DNA of 18,181 nt from positions 1 through 18,181 of the forward strand of contig DGVK01000132.1 in the NCBI GenBank assembly GCA_002395905.1, written 5' to 3'. Source of the stretch: Verrucomicrobia bacterium UBA4286. GTDB taxonomy: Bacteria > Verrucomicrobiota > Kiritimatiellia > RFP12 > UBA1067. The translations under genes and the position numbers were made by a program. Shown in pieces: positions 13,087 through 18,181 of this stretch. Under the pieces are notes generated by a model. That model worked only from the letters and a program-made list of their open reading frames with translations. It was not told the DNA's origin and searched no databases. Positions within the stretch are counted from its first letter, which is position 1. Each line of letters opens with the position of its first letter.

Positions 13087-14683
13087 CCTTGTCGTCGTCT
13101 TCGCCGTCCTCGTCTTCGTCTATCTCTACCGAACCGCCTGTCGAGGCGCCGCCGTTCATCATCGCCATGGCTGCGATTGCGCCGATGCTCACGCCGACGC
13201 TCTTTATCTCGTCCGCCGAAATGCGGCATATGCCCTTGACCGTCACGTCATCGACGCGCATGTAGGCCGAGGCGAGCCCGCCTTTTGTCTCCTTTGGCAG
13301 AAGCGGCGCGACCGACGCGGCCAGACGCCGCTCAACATTGCGCGCGGGTTGCGGCAGAAGCGGCGCGACAGGCGCGACCGACGCGCGCGCCGCTTCGTCG
13401 AGCGAAGAGAGAATCGCCGGGGTTGTCGCCTGCACGATGCCCGAAAGCGACATGACCGACGCCGCGACGAAGTTAGCGCCGACGGTTTCGGGAAGCGTCG
13501 CGGCGAAACGCTGCGACGGGGTGAACTGCGGCTTGAAGCCGGTGATCGCGACGCCGACGCTCTCCTTCTCCGTCGCAGGGAGGCGGCGGCTCTTCTGCGC
13601 CGAGAGCGCAGCGGCGAGGTCGTCGTCAAGATTGTCGAAGTCCACGCCAGCGAGTTCGTTTGTCGCGGCGGACCTACTCCACGCGACGAGGGCGGCAGGG
13701 TCCAGCTCAAGGCGCGAGGCTCTGCCGAACGTAAGCTTCAGGAACGACGACGTATCGATCTTGTACTTCGCAAGAACCGCCGAAACAGCCTTCCAGACGC
13801 TCTCTGCGTCGATCTTCTGGAAGACGCTCTCCGAGGAGACGAGTTCGTCCGCCGCAGCGCCGGCGAAAGGCGCCGCGCCGAAAGGAGCCGTGCCGAGCCT
13901 GGCCAGCGCCGAACCCGGCAGAGCCTTGTACTCGCCATACATGTCGATTCCTGCATCGCCGACGCGAATCGCGCCCTTCGCAGACGAAAGGCCTTTTGCG
14001 AGTTCTATATCCTCTGCGCTCAAAGGGCATTCTCCCTTTTCTGCGGCAAGCTTCTTCACCGCCGCGTCAAAAACAGGCGAGAGGAGTTCCATCGCCCTGG
14101 GAAGCATCTCGAAGCGCACGACATCGCCCTTCATGGGCTTCACGAGCTGTGAAACATCCGCCAGCGCGAGCGCGACCTGCCCGGGCTTGTCGCTGGCCGC
14201 GGCCCACCTGCCGTTCTTCGAGAAGGCGATGTATGTGAAGCTGTCGTCGCCGGCATCGAACGGCGACCCTTTCACACGCACCATCCCGTTCGTCTCGATC
14301 GCACCTTCGTGCATCTTGACGAACTCCTCCTTCGGGAGCGCCATCGGGTACACGAGCGCGTATTCTAGAACGTCGTCGAGACCGTCCAGTTCCTTTTCAC
14401 CGCCGCCCGCGGCCTTGCCGAGCGCCTCTGCGTCAAGAAAGAGGGCGAACGACATCGACGCGCCCTGGCGCATCGGACCGAAGAAATCGCTTCCCGGCAA
14501 CTGAGGGACCTGCGACGCGGCCATAACGCCGAACATCTGGTTGCCGCTTATCTCGCCTATCTTGGCGACCGCGGCGACGAGGCCGTCGGTCCCGGCGACC
14601 TGCAGCGAGCCGACGCGCTCCCATGTGGCGGCCGAAGACGCAAGCGCGACCGCGCAGGCGAGGGCTGTCGTGAGTTTCTTCAT
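13076..14683 (-). CDS. Secreted protein of unknown function with acidic C-terminal tail
   Basis: I do not recognise the family. The protein has 535 residues, and residues 1-18 form a signal peptide (MKKLTTALACAVALASSA). The body has alternating beta and helical segments, for example FGVMAASQVPQLPGSDFF (51-68) and DSFTYIAFSKNGRWAAASDKP (147-167). A short duplicated Ala/Pro-rich piece ASVAP...LLP occurs at about 434-463. Near the C-terminus is a small hydrophobic run (about 496-509, SVGVSIGAIAAMAM). The last 16 residues are almost all Asp and Glu. AAGGAA lies 9 nt upstream of the ATG. It starts 24 nt after the aminotransferase gene and overlaps ispE by 11 nt. Export and an envelope location are well supported; nothing suggests a catalytic activity. 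Confidence 0.75.
   Translation of the reverse strand: MKKLTTALACAVALASSAATWERVGSLQVAGTDGLVAAVAKIGEISGNQMFGVMAASQVPQLPGSDFFGPMRQGASMSFALFLDAEALGKAAGGGEKELDGLDDVLEYALVYPMALPKEEFVKMHEGAIETNGMVRVKGSPFDAGDDSFTYIAFSKNGRWAAASDKPGQVALALADVSQLVKPMKGDVVRFEMLPRAMELLSPVFDAAVKKLAAEKGECPLSAEDIELAKGLSSAKGAIRVGDAGIDMYGEYKALPGSALARLGTAPFGAAPFAGAAADELVSSESVFQKIDAESVWKAVSAVLAKYKIDTSSFLKLTFGRASRLELDPAALVAWSRSAATNELAGVDFDNLDDDLAAALSAQKSRRLPATEKESVGVAITGFKPQFTPSQRFAATLPETVGANFVAASVMSLSGIVQATTPAILSSLDEAARASVAPVAPLLPQPARNVERRLAASVAPLLPKETKGGLASAYMRVDDVTVKGICRISADEIKSVGVSIGAIAAMAMMNGGASTGGSVEIDEDEDGEDDDKDED
13296..13369. repeat. 17-bp direct repeat inside the acidic-tail protein gene
   Basis: GGCAGAAGCGGCGCGAC occurs at 13296-13312 and 13353-13369, a 57-bp (19-codon) offset that keeps the reading frame. 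It encodes the repeated APLLP segment and is probably an old internal duplication. Confidence 0.6.
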
Positions 14684-14707
14684 GGCGGGGGGTTCCTTTC
14701 TGCCTGT

Positions 14708-15991
14708 TCAGGCGGTTCTGTCTCTGAGGTCTTCAACTGCGGCGGCGATATTCGCGAAAAGCTTCGCGAGCCTGGCCTTCGGAACGGTTGAGAAAGCGAG
14801 GCGCAAAAGGCCGGAGAGCACTATCGTCCCCGTTGAATACTTCTCTATCAGGTGGCGGCGCAACCTCTCGGCATCGACGCCGACCGGCTTCACGCACATG
14901 AAGTAGCCCGAGTTGAACGGCATCGCCTTGAAGAGGCCTTCATATTCGGGGTGGCTCTTGAGCACGCGTTTTATCTCGCAGTAGCGGCTCTTGAGCACGC
15001 TGTATTTTTCACGCTTCTGGCGCGCGTATCCAGGGTCGGCGTATGCGGCGATCGCAAGATGCTCGCCGAGCGACGAGGAGTTGGAGATCGAACTTCGAAC
15101 GTCGCCCGCGGCCTTCGCCTCGAGCGCCTTGAGCTGCGCCTCGGTCGCGCCCTTGAACGCGAACGACATGAAGCCGACGCGAAGCCCCCACACGTAATCC
15201 TCTTTTGTCGTGCCGTCGAGCTTCACGGCGAGGACGCGTTCGTCGAGGTCGCAGAATTCGGCGAAGAGAGATTCGTTGTGCACGCCCTTTTCATAGACGA
15301 GCCCGAAATACGCGTCGTCCAGGATGACGACTATGCGCCGGCCCTTCTCCGCAGCGGCTTTCACGGCGGCGACGATACGCGGCGCGTCCTCGAGCGTCGC
15401 GGTGTAGCCCGTCGGGTTGTTCGGGAAGTTGAGCACGAGAAGCTTCTTTTCGCCGGGCGCGAGAAGCGCGGCGCGAAGCGCATCGGCGTCGAACGCCCCG
15501 TTCTTGAAAGTGTTGAACTTGCGCACCTTGCAGCCGACGGCCTCCTTGAATATGAGCTCGTAGTTGTCCCAGTAGAGGTCGGGGATGACGAGCTCGTCGC
15601 GCGGGCCGGCGAAAAGCTCCGCCGCGACCCTGAGGCCGTGGGTGAGCGCGTTCGTCACGACGGGGTTGGAGAATGTTTTTCCCTTGAGCGACGGGTTCTT
15701 CTTGAACTCCATCGCCCTCCACACTTCGCGCAGTTTCGGCAGGCCGAAGCTTCCCGCGTAGAGGAACGCCTTCTTGTCAAGACCGACGTTCTTCTTGAAG
15801 CAATCCATGACGAGCGGGGAGCCGTCCTCCTCGAAAGCCATGCCGATGGTCGCGTTGATTTCGCACGCCTTGGCCTCCGCGCCCTGGCCAAGTATTCCGC
15901 CGTAGGGGAAATACATGCGGCGGCCCGGTGCAGAAAGAAACGCCGAGGCGTCGCCTAGCGTTTCATTGAGCTGTCTAGCTAGTCTGTTCAT
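14708..15991 (-). CDS. PLP-dependent class I/II aminotransferase
   Basis: Fold-type I pyridoxal-phosphate aminotransferase of 427 residues; the substrate cannot be told from the sequence. Visible features are an N-terminal segment RRMYFPYGGILGQGAEAK (24-41), NFPNNPTGY (188-196) with the cofactor-binding Asn, DDAYFG (225-230) with Asp and Tyr that contact the PLP ring, the Schiff-base lysine in GTTKEDYVWGLRVGF (K263), and the carboxylate-binding arginine in the C-terminal domain. The frame is open up to 16069, but the ATG at 15991 is preferred: it starts a normal N-terminus, and the longer version would overlap the upstream methyltransferase. A TATAAT lies 10 nt upstream without a clear ribosome-binding site. 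It probably leads a transcript running through ispE and tRNA-Gln. Confidence 0.9.
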   Translation of the reverse strand: MNRLARQLNETLGDASAFLSAPGRRMYFPYGGILGQGAEAKACEINATIGMAFEEDGSPLVMDCFKKNVGLDKKAFLYAGSFGLPKLREVWRAMEFKKNPSLKGKTFSNPVVTNALTHGLRVAAELFAGPRDELVIPDLYWDNYELIFKEAVGCKVRKFNTFKNGAFDADALRAALLAPGEKKLLVLNFPNNPTGYTATLEDAPRIVAAVKAAAEKGRRIVVILDDAYFGLVYEKGVHNESLFAEFCDLDERVLAVKLDGTTKEDYVWGLRVGFMSFAFKGATEAQLKALEAKAAGDVRSSISNSSSLGEHLAIAAYADPGYARQKREKYSVLKSRYCEIKRVLKSHPEYEGLFKAMPFNSGYFMCVKPVGVDAERLRRHLIEKYSTGTIVLSGLLRLAFSTVPKARLAKLFANIAAAVEDLRDRTA

Positions 15992-16001
15992 TGGAGAAAG
16001 T

Positions 16002-16007
16002 ATTATA
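16002..16007 (-). promoter_or_regulatory. TATAAT -10 box close to the aminotransferase start
   Basis: A perfect TATAAT in the 28-nt gap after the RNA methyltransferase gene, ending 10 nt before the ATG at 15991. Predicted transcription would begin only a few bases before the start codon. No -35 with normal spacing is visible. Confidence 0.5.
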
Positions 16008-16019
16008 CCATTTTTTTCG

Positions 16020-16877
16020 TCAATGGTCGTGGCGGCCCTCGCCGTGCCACGGGACGAAATCCGGCACACGGTCGATTCCGGCGGCTATGCGCTGGCGCAC
16101 AGCCTCGTAGACGAGGATCGTCGCGGCGGCCGAGACGTTGAGCGAATCGGCGAGGCCGAGCATGGGGATTCTCACGCGAAGCTCCGCGCCGTCCATCCAC
16201 TTCGCGGTGAGGCCGTACTGCTCGGCGCCGAGAGCAATCGCGACGTTGCCTGTGAGATCGACCTCGAAGTGCAGTTTTTCGGCGTGAGGCGTTGCGGCCA
16301 GTATCTTGAAGCCGCGCGCCTTGAGCCAGGCGAGAGCCTCTTCACCCGTCGCCTCGACGATCGGCACCGAGAACATAGTCCCGGTAGAAGCGCGCACCAC
16401 GTTCGGGTTGTGTATGTCGGTCGTGCGGTCGCACACGATAACCGCCGCGACCTTCGCGGCGTCGGCCGAACGGAGAATCGTCCCGAGGTTGCCCGGTTTC
16501 TCGATGGCCTCGGTCACTATTACGAGCGCGTTCTCGGGCAGTTTGAGGGCGTCCAGGCCGATCGACACGTGCGGGCCGATCATCAGCAGCCCGTCGGGAC
16601 GCTCCTTGTAGGCTATCTTCGCGAAACAGGTCTTTGAGCACGTGTAGACCTCCGCGCCGAGCCTCGCACACTCTTCGACAAGCGCGGGCTCGTTCTCGTT
16701 CTTTAGATAGAAATCCGGACAGTGGAACATCGCGCGCGGACGATAGCCGTTGTCCAGCGCGCGACGGCACTCCCTGTAACCCTCGACGATCATCTCGCCG
16801 AACTCTTCGCGCGCCGCGCAGCTGCGAAGCTTCACGACATGCTTGAGCCTGGGGTTGCTGGGAGAACTTATTTCCAC
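16020..16877 (-). CDS. TrmH/SpoU-family RNA 2'-O-methyltransferase
   Basis: SAM-dependent ribose methyltransferase of the SPOUT class acting on tRNA or rRNA, 285 residues. An N-terminal substrate-binding domain (about 5-100) is followed by the catalytic knot domain. Its three motifs are EKPGNLGTILRSADA (126-140, Asn130 and Arg136), IALGAEQYGL (214-223) and RIPMLGLADSLNVSAAATILVYEA (236-259, Ser245 and Asn247). The target nucleotide cannot be assigned. Translation starts at GTG (16877-16875), only 3 nt after the rubrerythrin stop, so coupling is likely; the resulting N-terminus EISSPSNPRLKHVVKL is typical for the family. Confidence 0.92.
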   Translation of the reverse strand: MEISSPSNPRLKHVVKLRSCAAREEFGEMIVEGYRECRRALDNGYRPRAMFHCPDFYLKNENEPALVEECARLGAEVYTCSKTCFAKIAYKERPDGLLMIGPHVSIGLDALKLPENALVIVTEAIEKPGNLGTILRSADAAKVAAVIVCDRTTDIHNPNVVRASTGTMFSVPIVEATGEEALAWLKARGFKILAATPHAEKLHFEVDLTGNVAIALGAEQYGLTAKWMDGAELRVRIPMLGLADSLNVSAAATILVYEAVRQRIAAGIDRVPDFVPWHGEGRHDH

Positions 16878-16880
16878 TGC

Positions 16881-17432
16881 TTACTTGAAGTAGCGGTTCA
16901 GGAGGCCTTCGAAGCCTGCGCCGTGGCGGGCCTCGTCCTTGGCCATCTCATGCACCGTGTCGTGGATCGCGTCGTAGCCGAGCTCCTTCGCGCGCTTGGC
17001 GATGGCGAGCTTGGCGGCGCAGGCGCCCTGCTCGGCGTCGGCGCGCATGGCGACGTTCTTCTTCGTGGAGTCGGTGAGAACCTCGCCGAGAAGCTCGGCG
17101 AACTTCGCCGCGTGCTCGGCCTCTTCGAACGCATAGCGCTTGAACGCCTCGGCGATCTCGGGATAGCCCTCGCGTTCGGCCTGGCGCGACATCGCGAGAT
17201 ACATGCCGACCTCGGCGCACTCGCCGTTGAAGTGGTCCTTGAGACCCTGCGTCACCTCGGCGTCGTCGACCTTGCCGGCGCCGACCGTGTGCTCGCACGC
17301 CCAGACCTTCTTGCCGGCCTGGACGGCCTCTTCCTTGAACTTGCTGCCAGGAACGCCGCACTGGGGGCATTTCTCTGGAGCAACGTCACCTTCGTAGACA
17401 TACCCGCAGACCGGGCAGACCCATCTTTTCAT
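16881..17432 (-). CDS. rbr: Rubrerythrin with N-terminal rubredoxin domain (reverse rubrerythrin type)
   Basis: Non-haem iron protein of 183 residues, expected to reduce hydrogen peroxide in anaerobes. The rubredoxin-like domain comes first (Cys6, Cys9, Cys22, Cys25 in CPVCG and CPQCG), opposite to classic rubrerythrin. The four-helix diiron domain (about 55-183) follows with likely ligands Glu71, Glu104, His107, Glu134, Glu167 and His170 (contexts NGECAEV, FEEAEH, DAEQG, DEARH). AAGGAA lies 7 nt upstream of the ATG. The gene sits 31 nt after serS and 3 nt before the methyltransferase. It is the clearest sign of an anaerobic or microaerophilic lifestyle in the window. Confidence 0.93.
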   Translation of the reverse strand: MKRWVCPVCGYVYEGDVAPEKCPQCGVPGSKFKEEAVQAGKKVWACEHTVGAGKVDDAEVTQGLKDHFNGECAEVGMYLAMSRQAEREGYPEIAEAFKRYAFEEAEHAAKFAELLGEVLTDSTKKNVAMRADAEQGACAAKLAIAKRAKELGYDAIHDTVHEMAKDEARHGAGFEGLLNRYFK

Positions 17433-17463
17433 CGTTTGGTTCCTTTCGTGGTTTGGTGGAAAA

Positions 17464-18181
<718 letters not shown>

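Noticed and set aside
16018-16023. TTGACG as a -35 box for the aminotransferase promoter
   Set aside because: It is a good -35 match, but the spacer to TATAAT is only 10 nt, too short for a sigma-70 promoter; the bases also include the stop codon of the upstream gene.
15992-16069. Longer aminotransferase reading from 16069
   Set aside because: It would overlap the end of the RNA methyltransferase gene and adds 26 residues not typical of the family; the TATAAT box also lies inside it.

Overview
The window is a gene-dense, GC-rich bacterial chromosomal segment in which every recognisable gene lies on the minus strand, so transcription runs from base 18181 towards base 1. No gap between genes exceeds about 80 bases. 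There is no IS element, integrase, CRISPR array or rRNA. Several things fit an anaerobic or microaerophilic member of the PVC superphylum: an ExbB/ExbD/ExbD cluster next to a membrane-anchored squalene-cyclase-like toroid protein, a LolC/E-type permease, and a rubredoxin-first rubrerythrin. A gut-type Verrucomicrobiota or Kiritimatiellota is my best guess. This is inferred from family resemblance only, since no 16S rRNA or other marker is present. Shine-Dalgarno sites of the AAGGAA/AAGGAG type, 7-9 nt from the start, precede several genes. Three other genes instead have a TATAAT-like box only 8-10 nt upstream of ATG.

Layout, in the direction of transcription. (1) 18181-16020: the 3' part of serS, a rubredoxin-rubrerythrin, and a TrmH/SpoU RNA methyltransferase, closely packed. 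(2) 15991-11038: a class I/II aminotransferase, a secreted protein of unknown function with a very acidic tail, ispE, a tRNA-Gln(UUG) whose 5' end overlaps the ispE stop codon by 10 nt, and a secreted right-handed beta-helix protein. (3) 10958-9240: proS. (4) 9192 to beyond base 1: a compact eight-gene run made of a large secreted TPR-type protein, a smaller secreted helical-repeat protein, ExbB, two ExbDs, a single-pass membrane protein with an alpha/alpha toroid domain, a LolC/E permease and LolD. The last genes overlap by 1 and 4 nt.

The eight-gene run is the most interesting part. An ExbB-ExbD-ExbD proton-driven motor is followed, where TonB would be expected, by a protein with a cytoplasmic N-terminus, one transmembrane helix and a Glu/Pro-rich periplasmic spacer. 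In place of a TonB C-terminal domain it has a squalene-cyclase-like alpha/alpha toroid. Two secreted repeat-scaffold proteins precede the motor, and a lipoprotein-releasing ABC transporter is translationally coupled behind it. My inference is an envelope-spanning machine that couples the proton-motive force to outer-membrane or lipoprotein work. The function is not established by the sequence.
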